This document shows, piece by piece, positions 17,183 to 28,608 of a stretch of 64,000 bases of DNA; within the stretch, counting starts at the first letter, position 1, and the number at the start of each line of letters is the position of its first letter. Under the pieces are notes generated by a model. The model did not search any database. It had not been told where the DNA came from and saw only the letters and a list, made by a program, of their open reading frames with translations. The stretch spans positions 1,527,501-1,591,500 of the forward strand of contig NZ_JPOI01000001.1 of assembly GCF_000733845.1 (NCBI RefSeq), given 5' to 3'. Source of the DNA: Geobacillus vulcani PSS1. GTDB taxonomy: Bacteria; Bacillota; Bacilli; Bacillales; Anoxybacillaceae. A program made the translations under genes and the position numbers.

Positions 17183-19183
17183 TTGATTGCGGCGAATCCG
17201 ACAGATTTAGAAATGTATTTGTTTCATGAAGGCAGCTTGTATAAATGCTATGAGCTGTTTGGCGCCCATATCATCCATCAAGGGGAGACAGTCGGCACCC
17301 GGTTTTGCGTGTGGGCGCCGCATGCGCTTGATGTGCGTCTCGTTGGCAGTTTCAATGATTGGAATGGGGCCAATTTCCGCTTGACAAAAGTGAACAACGA
17401 AGGGGTATGGACGATCGTTGTTCCAGAAAACTTGGAAGGCCATCTCTATAAATATGAGATCATCACACCGGATGGCCGTGTACTGTTGAAAGCAGACCCG
17501 TACGCCTTTTACTCCGAAGTGCGCCCTCATACTGCCTCGATTGTCTATAATCTGAAAGGGTACGAGTGGAATGACTCATCTTGGCAGCGGAAGAAGCGGC
17601 GGAAGCGGATTTATGACCAACCGATGGTCATTTATGAACTTCATTTCGGTTCGTGGAAAAAGAAACCGGACGGCCGCTTTTATACGTACCGCGAGATGGC
17701 CGACGAACTCATTCCGTACGTGCTTGAGCGCGGGTTTACGCACATTGAGCTGCTTCCGCTTGTCGAGCATCCGCTCGATCGTTCGTGGGGATATCAAGGG
17801 ACCGGCTATTATGCGGTGACGAGCCGCTATGGCACACCGCACGATTTCATGTATTTCGTCGATCGCTGCCATCAAGCGGGGCTTGGGGTCATCCTCGATT
17901 GGGTGCCAGGGCATTTTTGCAAGGATGCCCACGGGCTGTACATGTTTGACGGCGCGCCGACGTATGAATACGCGAATGAAAAAGACCGAGAAAATGACGT
18001 CTGGGGGACGGCGAATTTTGACCTAGGCAAGCCGGAAGTACGCAGTTTTCTGATCTCTAATGCATTGTTTTGGCTGGAGTATTACCATGTGGACGGGTTT
18101 CGCGTCGATGCGGTCGCCAATATGCTTTATTGGCCAAACAATGACCGGCTGTATGAAAATCCGTATGCGGTCGAATTTTTGCGCAAGTTGAATGAAGCGG
18201 TGTTCGCCTATGATCCGAACGTCTTGATGATCGCCGAAGATTCGACCGACTGGCCGAAGGTGACGGCGCCGACGTACGACGGCGGGCTTGGGTTTAATTA
18301 CAAATGGAACATGGGCTGGATGAACGATATGCTCAAGTATATGGAAACGCCGCCGCATGAGCGGAAATACGTCCACAATCAAGTCAGTTTTTCCCTCCTT
18401 TATGCGTATTCAGAAAATTTCATTTTGCCATTTTCCCATGATGAGGTCGTGCATGGAAAAAAATCACTGCTCAATAAAATGCCTGGGTCATACGAAGAGA
18501 AGTTCGCCCAGCTGCGCCTATTGTACGGCTACATGATGGCCCATCCTGGAAAAAAGCTGTTGTTTATGGGCAATGAGTTCGCCCAGTTTGATGAATGGAA
18601 GTTTGAGGGAGAGCTTGACTGGGTGCTGTTTGATTTCGACTTGCACCGGAAAATGGACGAATATGTGAAGCAGCTGATCGCCTGCTATAAACGGTATAAG
18701 CCGTTTTACGAGCTCGATCATGATCCGCACGGGTTTGAATGGATTGACGTTCATAATGCCGAACAAAGCATTTTCTCATTCATCCGCCGGGGGAAAAAAG
18801 AAGGGGATGTGCTCGTTATTGTTTGCAATTTCACAAACCAGGCGTATGACGATTACAAAGTCGGCGTGCCGCTTTTGGCGCCGTACCGCGAAGTGCTCAA
18901 CAGCGACGCGCCAGAGTTCGGCGGTTCGGGGCATGTCAACGGGAAGCGGCTTCCCGCTTTCCGTGAGCCGTTTCATGGAAAACCGTACCATGTGCGCATG
19001 ACGATTCCACCGTTTGGCATTTCCATTTTGCGGCCAGTGCAACAACGAGGGGAGAGAAAGCAGAATGAAGAAGAAGTGCATCGCCATGTTATTGGCCGGC
19101 GGGCAAGGAAGCCGGCTTCGCTCGCTGACGAAAAACATCGCGAAACCAGCCGTACCGTTTGGGGGGAAGTACCGGATCATTGA
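17183..19183 (+). CDS. glgB: 1,4-alpha-glucan branching enzyme
   Basis: GlgB makes the alpha-1,6 branches of glycogen. Domains in order: CBM48 (about residues 20-130), the GH13 barrel, and a C-terminal beta domain. The catalytic set is D309 in [11 protein letters not shown]352 in IAEDSTDWP, and H419-D420 in FSHDEVVHG. The TTG at 17183 is chosen because the protein then begins like the G. stearothermophilus enzyme (IAANPTDLE) and GAAAGGAT lies about ten bases before it. The 666-residue product has a charged tail, and its last 119 bases overlap glgC in another frame. First gene of glgBCDAP. Confidence 0.95.
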   Translation: MIAANPTDLEMYLFHEGSLYKCYELFGAHIIHQGETVGTRFCVWAPHALDVRLVGSFNDWNGANFRLTKVNNEGVWTIVVPENLEGHLYKYEIITPDGRVLLKADPYAFYSEVRPHTASIVYNLKGYEWNDSSWQRKKRRKRIYDQPMVIYELHFGSWKKKPDGRFYTYREMADELIPYVLERGFTHIELLPLVEHPLDRSWGYQGTGYYAVTSRYGTPHDFMYFVDRCHQAGLGVILDWVPGHFCKDAHGLYMFDGAPTYEYANEKDRENDVWGTANFDLGKPEVRSFLISNALFWLEYYHVDGFRVDAVANMLYWPNNDRLYENPYAVEFLRKLNEAVFAYDPNVLMIAEDSTDWPKVTAPTYDGGLGFNYKWNMGWMNDMLKYMETPPHERKYVHNQVSFSLLYAYSENFILPFSHDEVVHGKKSLLNKMPGSYEEKFAQLRLLYGYMMAHPGKKLLFMGNEFAQFDEWKFEGELDWVLFDFDLHRKMDEYVKQLIACYKRYKPFYELDHDPHGFEWIDVHNAEQSIFSFIRRGKKEGDVLVIVCNFTNQAYDDYKVGVPLLAPYREVLNSDAPEFGGSGHVNGKRLPAFREPFHGKPYHVRMTIPPFGISILRPVQQRGERKQNEEEVHRHVIGRRARKPASLADEKHRETSRTVWGEVPDH

Positions 19184-20234
19184 TTTTACCTTGAGCAATT
19201 GCACGAACTCAGGCATTGACACAGTCGGGGTGTTGACCCAATATCAGCCGCTTCTTTTGCACTCGTACATCGGCATCGGAAGTGCATGGGATTTGGATCG
19301 GCGAAACGGCGGGGTCACTGTCCTTCCGCCCTATTCCGTCTCTTCCGGTGTCAAATGGTACGAAGGCACGGCGAACGCCATTTATCAAAACATCAATTAT
19401 ATCGAACAGTACGACCCGGATTACGTTCTCGTGCTGTCTGGCGATCATATTTACAAGATGGATTATCAGCAGATGCTCGACTACCATATTGCCAAACAGG
19501 CCGATGCAACGATTTCCGTCATTGAGGTGCCGTGGGAAGAGGCGAGCCGATTCGGCATTATGAACACAAATGAAAACATGGAAATTGTCGAATTTGCCGA
19601 AAAACCGGCCCACCCGAAAAGCAATTTGGCGTCGATGGGCATTTACATGTTCAACTGGCCGCTGTTGAAAGAATATTTGCAAATCGACAACGCCGATCCG
19701 CATTCGTCGCATGATTTCGGCAAAGACATCATTCCGCGGCTGCTCCGGGAGAACAAGCGGCTCGTGGCGTATCCGTTCAAAGGCTATTGGAAAGATGTCG
19801 GAACGGTGAAAAGCTTGTGGGAAGCCAACATGGATTTGCTCGATGAACACAATGAGCTCGACTTGTTTGACCGCTCGTGGCGCATTTATTCGGTCAATCC
19901 GAATCAGCCGCCGCAATACATCGCTCCCGAGGCGGAAGTGAGGGATTCCCTCATCAATGAAGGATGCGTTGTGGAGGGAACAGTGGAGCGCTCGGTGCTG
20001 TTTCAAGGTGTGCGCATTGAGAAGGGGGCGGTTGTGAAAGAGTCCGTGATTATGCCAGGGGCAACGGTTGGTGAAGGAGCGTATGTCGAGCGAGCGATCG
20101 TTACTCCGGAGATCCTCATCCCGCCGCATTCGACTGTAAGCTTGGACGATGCTGATGATGACGTCGTGCTCGTAACGACCGAGTGGCTCAAGCAACGGAA
20201 TAAGGACACCGCAAGGAAGGATGGAGCACAATGA
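19065..20234 (+). CDS. glgC: Glucose-1-phosphate adenylyltransferase, catalytic subunit
   Basis: GlgC makes ADP-glucose from ATP and glucose-1-phosphate, the committed step of glycogen synthesis. The 389-residue protein has the nucleotide loop [20 protein letters not shown] near residues 8-27, then [12 protein letters not shown] and [10 protein letters not shown], and a left-handed beta-helix C-terminus. In G. stearothermophilus it acts with the GlgD-like subunit. The ATG at 19065 lies inside the glgB frame after GGGGAGAG; the end overlaps glgD in ATGA. The long overlap with glgB implies coupled translation. Confidence 0.95.
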   Translation: MKKKCIAMLLAGGQGSRLRSLTKNIAKPAVPFGGKYRIIDFTLSNCTNSGIDTVGVLTQYQPLLLHSYIGIGSAWDLDRRNGGVTVLPPYSVSSGVKWYEGTANAIYQNINYIEQYDPDYVLVLSGDHIYKMDYQQMLDYHIAKQADATISVIEVPWEEASRFGIMNTNENMEIVEFAEKPAHPKSNLASMGIYMFNWPLLKEYLQIDNADPHSSHDFGKDIIPRLLRENKRLVAYPFKGYWKDVGTVKSLWEANMDLLDEHNELDLFDRSWRIYSVNPNQPPQYIAPEAEVRDSLINEGCVVEGTVERSVLFQGVRIEKGAVVKESVIMPGATVGEGAYVERAIVTPEILIPPHSTVSLDDADDDVVLVTTEWLKQRNKDTARKDGAQ

Positions 20235-21265
20235 ACAACAACATGATGTTAGGCGTCATTGACGCGACGACGTATATGGAGGCGATGGCGCCGCTTGTCG
20301 AGAGACGTTCCATCGCAGCAGTGCCATTCGCCGGGCGGTATCGGCTCATTGACTTCGTGCTTTCGAGCATGGTCAATTCCGGCATTGAAAGTGTGGCGAT
20401 TTTTCCCAAATACCAATATCGGTCGTTGATGGACCACTTAGGATCAGGGAAGAATTGGGATTTAAACCGAAAACGGGACGGACTGTTTTTCTTCCCATCG
20501 CCGGATTTGTTGTTTTCCGGCGAGCGCCGGGTCGGGGCGTTTGCCCATTTTGAGCAGCATATCGACTATTTTTTGCGAAGCCGGCAAAAGTATGCGGTTA
20601 TTGCGAACGGCTATACGGTGTGCAACATCGACTTTGACGCCGTTCTCGAGCGCCATATCGAACGCGGCTGCGATGTGACGCAAATTTGCCATCGCGGCGA
20701 GCCATTGGAGATGTATGTGCTTGAGACGTCTCTTCTGCTTGATTTGATCGCCGGCTACAAAGACCGCGGTTATCGAAGCATCGTCGATGTCATCGACGAC
20801 GATCGTCATTCGCTGTCCATTTGCGACTATGAATACAACGGGTATGCGGCCGCCATCGATTCGCTCGCCCGCTATTTCCGCGCGAGCATGGAGCTGCTTG
20901 ACCGCCGCGTTTGGGAGCAGCTGTTTCTTCCATCGCGGCCGGTTTATACGAAAGTAAAAGACGAGCCGCCGACGAAATACGGCCGGGAAGGGAATGTGAA
21001 GCGCTCGATGATCGCCAACGGCTGCGTCATTGAAGGAACGGTGGAAAACAGCATCCTGTTTCGTTCCGTGAAAATCGGCAAAGGAGCTGTTGTGAAGAAC
21101 AGCATCATTATGCAAAAATGCCAAATCGGCGATGGTTGTGTGCTGGATGGCGTCATCGTCGATAAAGATGCGAAAATCGAACCGGGGGTTGTTTTACAAG
21201 GGACGGCGGAACGGCCGTTTGTCGTCCGGAAAGGAACGGTGCAAGGGGAGGTCTTGAATCGATGA
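20231..21265 (+). CDS. glgD: Glucose-1-phosphate adenylyltransferase, GlgD subunit
   Basis: The 344-residue partner of GlgC. It has the same two-domain layout, but the nucleotide loop is degraded: where GlgC has AGGQGSRL, this protein has [12 protein letters not shown]. In the family GlgD stimulates or stabilises GlgC rather than acting well alone. [18 protein letters not shown] and [12 protein letters not shown] are the conserved blocks. ATGA overlaps join it to both glgC and glgA. Confidence 0.94.
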   Translation: MNNNMMLGVIDATTYMEAMAPLVERRSIAAVPFAGRYRLIDFVLSSMVNSGIESVAIFPKYQYRSLMDHLGSGKNWDLNRKRDGLFFFPSPDLLFSGERRVGAFAHFEQHIDYFLRSRQKYAVIANGYTVCNIDFDAVLERHIERGCDVTQICHRGEPLEMYVLETSLLLDLIAGYKDRGYRSIVDVIDDDRHSLSICDYEYNGYAAAIDSLARYFRASMELLDRRVWEQLFLPSRPVYTKVKDEPPTKYGREGNVKRSMIANGCVIEGTVENSILFRSVKIGKGAVVKNSIIMQKCQIGDGCVLDGVIVDKDAKIEPGVVLQGTAERPFVVRKGTVQGEVLNR

Positions 21266-22719
21266 ACGTGCTGTTTGCCGTTTCTGAATGCGCCCCGTTT
21301 GCCAAGTCGGGGGGGCTGGCCGACGTCGCCGGCGCCTTGCCAAAAGCGCTGCGCCGGCTTGGCGTCGATGTTCGCGTGATGTTGCCGAAATATGAAACGA
21401 TCGCCCCCGAATGGAAACAGAAGATGAACAAGGTGGCGGAGTTCATCGTGCCGGTCGGGTGGCGCCGCCAGTATTGCGGGGTGGACAGACTGGAGCACGA
21501 CGGGGTTGTCTATTATTTTATCGATAATGAATACTATTTCAAACGGCCGCAGCTGTACGGCCATGGTGACGACGGCGAGCGGTTCGCCTATTTTTGCCGG
21601 GCGGTGCTGGACGCGCTGCCGGCGATTTCGTTTCAGCCCGACATCATTCATTGCCATGACTGGCACACGGGCATGATTCCGTTTTTCTTGCGCGAGCAAT
21701 ACCGGCATGATCCGTTTTATGCGGAGATCCGCACCGTGTTTACGATTCACAACTTGCAGTTTCAGGGGCTGTTTCCGCGCGGGATTTTAGAAGATTTGTT
21801 GAATTTGGATGGACGGTATTTCACCGTCGATCATCTGGAATTTTACGGAAGCGTCAGCTTTATGAAAGGGGCGCTTGTCGCCTCTGATTTGATTACAACG
21901 GTCAGCCCGACGTACAAGGAGGAGATTCAAACCGCCTATTACGGCGAGCGGCTTGACGGGCTGTTGCGGGCGCGGCGGGATGATTTGCTTGGCATTGTAA
22001 ACGGCATTGACGACGAGTTTTACAACCCGGAAACCGATCCGTTTTTGGCGGCGACTTATAGTGTACATACGCGGGAGAAAAAAAAATGGAACAAGCGCGC
22101 TTTGCAGCGGCGGTTCGGTCTGCCAGAGCGGGACGATGTGCCCGTTGTCGCGATGGTGACGCGAATGACGGCGCAAAAGGGACTCGATTTAGTCACGTGC
22201 GTGTTCCACGACCTCATGCAGGAAGAGATGCAGCTCATTGTGCTCGGCACGGGGGATTGGCGGTTTGAACAGTTTTTCTCGCAGATGGCGGCGGCCTATC
22301 CCGACAAGGTCGGGGTGTACATCGGCTTTCACGAACCGCTCGCCCATCAAATTTACGCCGGCGCGGACTTGTTTTTAATGCCCTCGCTGTTTGAACCGTG
22401 CGGGCTGAGCCAAATGATCGCGCTTCGGTACGGGACGATTCCGATCGTTCGGGAAACGGGCGGGTTAAACGATACGGTGCAATCGTACAATGAATTCACA
22501 GGAGAAGGGAACGGATTCAGCTTTACGAACTTTAACGCCCATGATATGTTGTACACGATCCGCCGGGCGCTGTCGTTCTACCGTCAGCCGTCGGTCTGGG
22601 AGCGCCTCATGGAGCGGGCGATGCGCGGCGATTACAGCTGGCGCCGGTCGGCGAGAGAGTATCAAAAAGCGTACGAGCAGCTGGTCGAAAAGGGGGGAGA
22701 CGCGCTTGTTCGCGGATAA
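21262..22719 (+). CDS. glgA: Glycogen synthase (ADP-glucose)
   Basis: GlgA lengthens alpha-1,4-glucan chains from ADP-glucose. This GT5 enzyme of 485 residues has the N-terminal [19 protein letters not shown]-glucose loop at residues 15-30, [23 protein letters not shown], and the C-terminal [19 protein letters not shown] with the catalytic glutamate, then ETGGLNDTV. It overlaps glgD by ATGA and glgP by 14 bases. Confidence 0.96.
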   Translation: MNVLFAVSECAPFAKSGGLADVAGALPKALRRLGVDVRVMLPKYETIAPEWKQKMNKVAEFIVPVGWRRQYCGVDRLEHDGVVYYFIDNEYYFKRPQLYGHGDDGERFAYFCRAVLDALPAISFQPDIIHCHDWHTGMIPFFLREQYRHDPFYAEIRTVFTIHNLQFQGLFPRGILEDLLNLDGRYFTVDHLEFYGSVSFMKGALVASDLITTVSPTYKEEIQTAYYGERLDGLLRARRDDLLGIVNGIDDEFYNPETDPFLAATYSVHTREKKKWNKRALQRRFGLPERDDVPVVAMVTRMTAQKGLDLVTCVFHDLMQEEMQLIVLGTGDWRFEQFFSQMAAAYPDKVGVYIGFHEPLAHQIYAGADLFLMPSLFEPCGLSQMIALRYGTIPIVRETGGLNDTVQSYNEFTGEGNGFSFTNFNAHDMLYTIRRALSFYRQPSVWERLMERAMRGDYSWRRSAREYQKAYEQLVEKGGDALVRG

Positions 22720-25105
22720 AGAAACGTTTCAACGGACGTTTGTAGCGCGGGTGGAGGCGCTGTGCGGCAAGCCATTTGCAGAGTCGACGGCGCGCGATCA
22801 TTATCACGTTCTCGGCCAGATGGTGCGCGAACATATCAGCCGCCATTGGATCGCGACGAACGAGCGCTACCGGGCAGAGCGGCGGAAGCAAGTGTACTAT
22901 TTGTCGATCGAGTTTTTGCTCGGCCGTTTGCTCGGAAGCAACTTGTTAAACCTCGGCGTCCGCCCGATGGTCGAAGAGGCGCTTCGCGAGCTCGGCATCC
23001 GCCTTGAGGACATTGAGGAATGCGAAGCGGACGCCGGGCTTGGCAACGGCGGGCTGGGGCGGCTCGCCGCCTGTTTTCTCGATTCGCTCGCGACATTGAA
23101 TTTGCCGGGCCACGGCTACGGCATCCGCTATAAACACGGACTGTTTGACCAAAAAATCGTCGACGGCTATCAAGTCGAGCTGCCGGAGCAATGGCTGCGA
23201 AACGGGAACGTTTGGGAAATCCGTAAAGAAGAGCTGGCGGTCGAGGTTCGTTTCTGGGGAAGGGTTGAGGTGTCGGAACAAAACGGCCGCCTCACCTTCC
23301 GCCATGTCGACAGTGAAAACGTGATGGCTGTGCCGTACGATATGCCGGTCATCGGTTTCGAGACGAACACGGTCAACACGCTCCGGCTTTGGAGCGCCGA
23401 GCCGGCGAAAACGTTCCCGCTTCATAAAGATGTGATGCAATACAAACGGGAGACGGAAGCCATTTCGGAGTTTTTGTATCCTGATGATGCGCACGATGAA
23501 GGGAAATTGTTGCGGTTAAAGCAACAGTATTTTCTCGTCGCCGCCAGCCTCGGCAGCATCACTCGCGCGCATCGCCGCCAGCACGGGAGCCTGCACCGCC
23601 TTCATGAATATGTCGCCATTCATATCAACGACACGCACCCGGCGCTCGCGATTCCGGAATTGATGCGCATTTTGCTCGATGAGGAAGGGATGAGCTGGGA
23701 AGAGGCTTGGCACATTACGACCCATACGATCGCGTACACGAATCATACGACGCTGGCGGAAGCGCTGGAGAAATGGCCGATTCGTCTGTTTCAGCCGCTG
23801 TTGCCGCGCATTTACATGATCGTCGAGGAAATCAACGAACGGTTTTGCCGCGAGCTGTGGGAGCGTTATCCCGGTGATTGGGGAAGGATCGAGCAAATGG
23901 CCATCATTGCCCACGGGATGGTGAAAATGGCGCACTTGGCCGTCGTGGCGAGCCATAGCGTCAATGGGGTGGCGAAACTGCATACGGAGATTTTAAAACA
24001 ACGGGAAATGCGCTTGTTTTACGAGTGGGCGCCGCACAAGTTCAACAACAAAACGAACGGCGTGACCCACCGGCGCTGGCTGTTGAAAGCCAATCCCGAG
24101 CTGTCGGCGCTGATTACGGAAACGATCGGGCCCCGCTGGATCCGCGAACCGGAAGCGTTGATTGAGCTGAAATCTTATGCTTCCGATCCGGCGTTTCAGC
24201 AGGCGCTGGCTGCGGTCAAGCGGCAGCGGAAGATGAAGTTGGCCAAGCGCATTTCCGAAAAAACGGGCGTTCTTGTTGACGAATCGTCGATATTTGATGT
24301 CCAAGTGAAACGGATGCACGCTTATAAACGGCAGTTGTTGAACGTGTTGCACATTATGCATTTATACAATCGTCTGAAAGAGGACCCGCATGTTTCGATC
24401 CACCCGCGCACGTTCATTTTCGGAGCGAAAGCGTCTCCGGGCTATTACTACGCCAAGCGGATCATCAAGCTCATCCATTCAGTGGCGGATCAGGTGAACA
24501 ACGATAAACGGACAAATGAGCAACTGAAGGTCATTTTCTTGGAAAACTACCGCGTATCGCTCGCGGAAGAGATTTTCCCCGCCGCCGATGTGAGCGAGCA
24601 AATCTCAACCGCCAGCAAAGAAGCATCCGGGACGGGCAATATGAAGTTTATGATGAACGGTGCCATTACGCTCGGCACGCTCGATGGAGCGAACGTCGAA
24701 ATCGCGGAAGCCGTCGGAGAGGAAAACATGTTTTTGTTCGGGCTGGCGGCCGAGGAAGTGCTCCACTACTATGAGCAGGGCGGCTACCGGGCGCATGAGT
24801 ATTACCATCACGACAAACGCATCAAGCAAGTCGTCGACCAGCTTGTCAACGGCTTTTTCCCTGGCGTCGGCGACTACTTTGAGCCGATTTACGACTCGCT
24901 GTTGGCGCAAAATGACGAATATTTTGTGCTGCGCGATTTTGCCTCCTATGCCGAGGCGCAAGAGCGGGTGGAAGAGGCTTACCGCGATCCGGCGCGCTGG
25001 TGGCGGATGAGCGCCATCAACATCGCCCACTCCGGCTACTTTGCCAGCGATCGGACGATTGCCGAGTACGCTGTGGATATTTGGGGCCTTTCGCCGTCGA
25101 TGTAA
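22706..25105 (+). CDS. glgP: Glycogen phosphorylase
   Basis: GlgP releases glucose-1-phosphate from glycogen ends by phosphorolysis, using pyridoxal phosphate. The cofactor lysine lies in [15 protein letters not shown]; other blocks are [17 protein letters not shown] and [15 protein letters not shown], and [13 protein letters not shown] is present too. The TTG at 22706 is chosen because AGGGGGG lies nine bases upstream and the 799-residue product then has the usual Bacillus length. The frame is open further upstream inside glgA, but that part has no match to the family. Last gene of the operon. Confidence 0.94.
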   Translation: MFADKETFQRTFVARVEALCGKPFAESTARDHYHVLGQMVREHISRHWIATNERYRAERRKQVYYLSIEFLLGRLLGSNLLNLGVRPMVEEALRELGIRLEDIEECEADAGLGNGGLGRLAACFLDSLATLNLPGHGYGIRYKHGLFDQKIVDGYQVELPEQWLRNGNVWEIRKEELAVEVRFWGRVEVSEQNGRLTFRHVDSENVMAVPYDMPVIGFETNTVNTLRLWSAEPAKTFPLHKDVMQYKRETEAISEFLYPDDAHDEGKLLRLKQQYFLVAASLGSITRAHRRQHGSLHRLHEYVAIHINDTHPALAIPELMRILLDEEGMSWEEAWHITTHTIAYTNHTTLAEALEKWPIRLFQPLLPRIYMIVEEINERFCRELWERYPGDWGRIEQMAIIAHGMVKMAHLAVVASHSVNGVAKLHTEILKQREMRLFYEWAPHKFNNKTNGVTHRRWLLKANPELSALITETIGPRWIREPEALIELKSYASDPAFQQALAAVKRQRKMKLAKRISEKTGVLVDESSIFDVQVKRMHAYKRQLLNVLHIMHLYNRLKEDPHVSIHPRTFIFGAKASPGYYYAKRIIKLIHSVADQVNNDKRTNEQLKVIFLENYRVSLAEEIFPAADVSEQISTASKEASGTGNMKFMMNGAITLGTLDGANVEIAEAVGEENMFLFGLAAEEVLHYYEQGGYRAHEYYHHDKRIKQVVDQLVNGFFPGVGDYFEPIYDSLLAQNDEYFVLRDFASYAEAQERVEEAYRDPARWWRMSAINIAHSGYFASDRTIAEYAVDIWGLSPSM

Positions 25106-25196
25106 GGCAGAAGCGAAACACAGGAGCGGCGGGCATACCAGATTAGAGGGCTGATGTATGGCCGTTGCCAGCCCTTCGTGGAGAGGGCATGAAAGG

Positions 25197-25240
25197 AAAC
25201 GGGGTGTCCGGCTTAACCGGAACGCCCCGTTTCGTTTTAG
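25197..25240 (+). terminator. Terminator of glgBCDAP
   Basis: AAACGGGGTGTCCGG pairs with CCGGAACGCCCCGTTT around CTTAA, followed by CGTTTTAG. Confidence 0.85.
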
Positions 25241-25303
25241 GTGCCAACTAGAAATGGTTACGAATGAATCGTCAGGCTTCCCGTCAGAATGCCTCGTTTC
25301 GTT

Positions 25304-26098
25304 TTAGTCGTCGCCGTCGAGCCAGTCGCCGATGCCGCCGAGGAGGCTGCCTTCGCCGACCGATCGTCCGCCAGCGCTTGGGGCGGCAGCGAGGACGCGG
25401 TCAGCGAGCCGGCTGAACGGAAGCGACTGCACCCACACCGATCCCGGGCCGGTGACGGTGGCCAAAAACAGCCCTTCCCCGCCGAAAAAGGCGGTTTTGA
25501 TGTTGCCGACGTATTCAATATCGTAGTCAATGTCTTTCGTCATGGCGACAAGGCAGCCGGTGTCAATGCGAAGCGTTTCCCCCGGCTGCAGCTCGCGGCG
25601 ATGGATCGTCCCGCCGGCGTGCAAAAAGGCGAGTCCGTCGCCTTCCAACTTTTGCATAATAAACCCCTCACCGCCGAAAAAGCCGGCGCCGAGCTTGCGT
25701 TGAAACTCAATGCCGACCGACACGCCTTTGGCCGCGCATAAAAACGAATCTTTTTGGCAAATGAGCTTCCCGCCCAGTTCGCTCAAATCAACCGGAATGA
25801 TTTTTCCCGGATACGGAGCGGCAAACGCGACGCGGCGCTTGCTGCTGCCTTGGTTCGTAAACACGGTCATGAACAAACTTTCCCCGGTGAGCAGCCGTTT
25901 GCCGGCGCCGACGAGGCGGCCGAGCAGCCCTTTTCCTCCCGAGGAGCCGTCGCCAAAGACCGTTTCCATCACGATGCCGTCTTCCATCATCATCATGCCG
26001 CCCGCTTCCGCAATGACGCTTTCGCGCGGATCGAGCTCGATCTCGACAAACTGCATGTCATCGCCGTACAGCTGGTAATCAATTTCGTGTGCGTTCAT
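25304..26098 (-). CDS. AIM24/TIGR00266 family protein
   Basis: A 264-residue protein of the AIM24 (DUF124) family, built from repeated beta-roll units. Family members have no agreed biochemical role in bacteria. Typical segments are [32 protein letters not shown] and [19 protein letters not shown], with [18 protein letters not shown] near the end. The C-terminal 40 residues are glycine- and serine-rich, ending [15 protein letters not shown]. No signal peptide. GGAGGCGAAACG precedes the ATG. It stands alone between two terminators. Confidence 0.85.
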   Translation of the reverse strand: MNAHEIDYQLYGDDMQFVEIELDPRESVIAEAGGMMMMEDGIVMETVFGDGSSGGKGLLGRLVGAGKRLLTGESLFMTVFTNQGSSKRRVAFAAPYPGKIIPVDLSELGGKLICQKDSFLCAAKGVSVGIEFQRKLGAGFFGGEGFIMQKLEGDGLAFLHAGGTIHRRELQPGETLRIDTGCLVAMTKDIDYDIEYVGNIKTAFFGGEGLFLATVTGPGSVWVQSLPFSRLADRVLAAAPSAGGRSVGEGSLLGGIGDWLDGDD

Positions 26099-26414
26099 CG
26101 TTTCGCCTCCATCAACGTTTTCGTCACATTCCGCTATGTATTACGGAACCCGCGCCTTTGCTGTTTCAAAAAGCATGGGAAAACATATGTTCATGGTTTT
26201 GCAAGCGGCACGGAAATCCACATCCTTGCTGTTTCAAACACGCTTTCGTTCGTTCAAAAACCGTCACGCTCTCTTTGCCTGTTTTCCAACAAGCCATTGA
26301 AACATGCGGCATCCTTGTTGCAACCCCGCCATTGAAAAGTATGCTTTTCTTGCTTTGCCCCGCTTTTGGAGAGCGCACGTTTCCTGTTTTGGCGGAAGAG
26401 CGCGTCCCTGTTTC
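26099..26414. other. Noncoding gap upstream of the AIM24 gene
   Basis: No gene is supported on either strand. The phrase TTGCTGTTTCAAA occurs near 26158 and again near 26226, and looser CTGTTT copies recur near 26279, 26394 and 26408. This hints at a decayed repeat, but the copies are too imperfect to be sure. Confidence 0.35.
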
Positions 26415-26446
26415 CAAAAAAGGCCATCGCACGGATGGCCTTTTTC
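26415..26446. terminator. Terminator of yteA
   Basis: AAAAAAGGCCATC pairs with GGATGGCCTTTTT around GCAC; T-runs on both sides allow use in either direction. Confidence 0.8.
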
Positions 26447-27254
26447 ATGGATTTGATTCCCCAAAGCTTTGTTGGGTCGGTCGTTCATCATAGCGGCGGT
26501 AGCTCTCATTGACCGTATACGGGTCTTTTTCATACGCCGGCAAATCACCGATATTTGACATGATGCCTTCGTCATCCAATATGTTTTCCAGCAGCTCATG
26601 CTCCCGTGTCGGGTACACTTTGACGTTTTTGCCATGCAAATCGACAGCCGCGAAATTTTCCAAGTCTTCGACATAGCCGACGTTCTCTTCCGACTCGGCG
26701 TACACTTCGCTGTAGAAATCGACGTTTTTGCCAAGATCCGAAGGAGTGTCAGATGTGCCGTAGCGGGCGACTTCCTGCCATGCATCTTCCGCGTCATAAG
26801 CGACCGATTCTTCGCGGTCATCGAAATCGAATTTGGCAAACGGCGGCATGAGAACGCCCTCTTCAAGCGGCCGCTTTTGCGACACCGTTTGATCCGGGCT
26901 GTGGTCGCGGCAGTAGAGCGTTGTCGGCAGCGCCTCGAGCCGTTCGTATGGAATCGGCCGGCCGCATACGCGGCATGTTCCGTACGTGCCGTCGGCGATG
27001 GCGCCAAGCGCCCGTTCAATCTCGCGAACTTCGCGTTCGGCATGTTCCTGCAAGGCGAGATCTTTTTCCCGCTCATACAGCTCCGTCGCCTCATCGGCCG
27101 GATGGTTGTCGTAGCTCGCCAGCTCGCCGACCGCATCGTGGGCGTGGCTGCGGATCATGCCGAAATGGTCGTTTTGTTTCAGCCGCTCTTCTGTCTCCCG
27201 TTTCATGTCGAGCAACCTTGAGCGGAGGACGTCAAGTTGTTCGTTCGTCAGCAT
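26445..27254 (-). CDS. yteA: YteA family DksA/TraR-type zinc-finger protein
   Basis: A 269-residue member of the YteA family, which carries a DksA/TraR-like zinc finger (CRVCGRPIP then YCRDH near residues 92-115) after a long helical arm (LTNEQLDVLRSRLL to EREVREIERAL). The conserved ELASYDNHPADEATELYERE lies at about residues 42-61. The C-terminal acidic region (YDAEDAWQEVARYGTSDTPSD) is also found in B. subtilis YteA. The role in Bacillus is not settled; a sporulation-linked or RNA-polymerase-linked role is often suggested. The start at 27254 follows AAGGGAT; the frame is open upstream without a binding site. Confidence 0.88.
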   Translation of the reverse strand: MLTNEQLDVLRSRLLDMKRETEERLKQNDHFGMIRSHAHDAVGELASYDNHPADEATELYEREKDLALQEHAEREVREIERALGAIADGTYGTCRVCGRPIPYERLEALPTTLYCRDHSPDQTVSQKRPLEEGVLMPPFAKFDFDDREESVAYDAEDAWQEVARYGTSDTPSDLGKNVDFYSEVYAESEENVGYVEDLENFAAVDLHGKNVKVYPTREHELLENILDDEGIMSNIGDLPAYEKDPYTVNESYRRYDERPTQQSFGESNP

Positions 27255-27487
27255 CGGTTGCCATCCCTTCCTTCGCCATAGCGTCTTGTCGTATCGGCCG
27301 CCTCGGGCCGTTTCCCCCTTTTCCATCGCGTCTATAAGGCTGGTGATGGAATGAAAAATGGCCCAAAGCCAACTCTTCACGAGTTTGGGGGCTTTGTACG
27401 ATCAGCTCTTCATTCCCGGCAAACCCCGTCAATTTGGCTAAAATCATCGTTTTTCTAAAGCCTTCTATATGATGTAGTATGGGCGAA

Positions 27488-27520
27488 AAACAAAAAAAAA
27501 CACGGTCGTGTTGACCGTGT
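27488..27520 (-). terminator. Terminator of menA
   Basis: ACACGGTC and GACCGTGT arms around a 5-base loop; read leftward the hairpin is followed by a run of nine T. It touches the menA stop codon. Confidence 0.85.
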
Positions 27521-28449
27521 CAAAGCCAATAGGCGATAAGCAAGCCGGCGGCGAGCAAAAAGCCGAACTGCGTATTCGTTTGCGCCGTCGCTTTCATGGC
27601 CGGCATCATCTCGATCGGCTTGATTTTGCCGATAAATCCGCGCGTCGCCGCAACCGCTTTCGGGATGCTCAACAGCGCAAGCAGCGCCCAGGGCGGAACG
27701 ATATGAAACGCAACGAGTGCGGCCGTCCAAAGGAAGGCAAGAGCGAACATGATGGCAAGCAGGCGGATGGCCCAATCGCGGCCGATCAAAATGGCGAGCG
27801 TCTTTCGCCCTTTTTCACGGTCGCCGTCCAAGTCGCGGATATTGTTCGCCAGCAAAATCGCGCCGACCAAAATCGCGACCGGAATGGCGGTGAGCACCGC
27901 TCCGTCGCTGATATAGCCTGTTTGAATGAAAAACGAAATCAAAATGATGACAAAGCCCATAAAAAACCCAGCTGCCAGTTCGCCAAACGGCGTATAGGCG
28001 ATCGGAATCGGACCGCCGGTGTAAAAATAGCCGGCCGCCATGCAAATCGTTCCGACAGCGGCGAGCCACCAGCTGCTTTCGGCGCAAATATAGACGCCGA
28101 TCAGCACGGCCGCCCCAAGGCAGCCGAACGCCAGAGCGAGCACTGTTTTCGGCTTGAGACCGTCGCGGACGATGGCGCCGCCGATGCCGACCGATTCCGC
28201 GGAATCGAGGCCGCGCTTGTAGTCATAGTATTCGTTGAACATGTTCGTCGCGGCTTGAATCAATAACGAGGCAATCATCATTGCGGCAAACAACAGCCCA
28301 TCGATCGATGTTTCCCGAAGCGCCAGCACCGTGCCGACGCATACAGGCACAAACGCCGCCGTCAACGTGTGCGGCCGCGTCAGCCGCCAGAAAACGCGCC
28401 AGTCGCGGTGTGCCGGCGGGCGATGGTCCATATGTGTCAATGGTTGCAT
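27520..28449 (-). CDS. menA: 1,4-dihydroxy-2-naphthoate polyprenyltransferase
   Basis: MenA attaches the isoprenoid tail to DHNA in the membrane, giving demethylmenaquinone. The 309-residue UbiA-family protein has about eight to nine membrane helices. The first Asp-rich motif is NEYYDYKRGLD and the second is DLDGDREKGRKT, both Mg2+-prenyl diphosphate sites. RLTRPHTLTAAFVPVCVGT near the N-terminus is typical. The ATG at 28449 is preceded by AAGGGG with seven bases between; another ATG lies two codons upstream. It is divergent from menF, as in other Bacilli. Confidence 0.93.
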   Translation of the reverse strand: MQPLTHMDHRPPAHRDWRVFWRLTRPHTLTAAFVPVCVGTVLALRETSIDGLLFAAMMIASLLIQAATNMFNEYYDYKRGLDSAESVGIGGAIVRDGLKPKTVLALAFGCLGAAVLIGVYICAESSWWLAAVGTICMAAGYFYTGGPIPIAYTPFGELAAGFFMGFVIILISFFIQTGYISDGAVLTAIPVAILVGAILLANNIRDLDGDREKGRKTLAILIGRDWAIRLLAIMFALAFLWTAALVAFHIVPPWALLALLSIPKAVAATRGFIGKIKPIEMMPAMKATAQTNTQFGFLLAAGLLIAYWL

Positions 28450-28608
28450 ATTCATTCCCCTTATACTTCGTGAAAATGTCATCCGTTTACGTTCAAAATA
28501 AGTGTAGGAAAACGTTGAAAGCATGTCAACCCTTCCCGATAGATAAATGATTTCCTATTATATTATAATGGGAAGTGAAGATGGAGGGGGAATTTTGCAA
28601 AAGAAAGC

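Noticed and set aside
19209..20231. 340-codon minus-strand frame opposite glgC
   Set aside because: It is the antisense of GlgC, whose motifs are unmistakable.
26264..27136. 290-codon minus-strand frame overlapping yteA
   Set aside because: It is a shifted-frame shadow of yteA; the zinc finger and conserved blocks are in the other frame.
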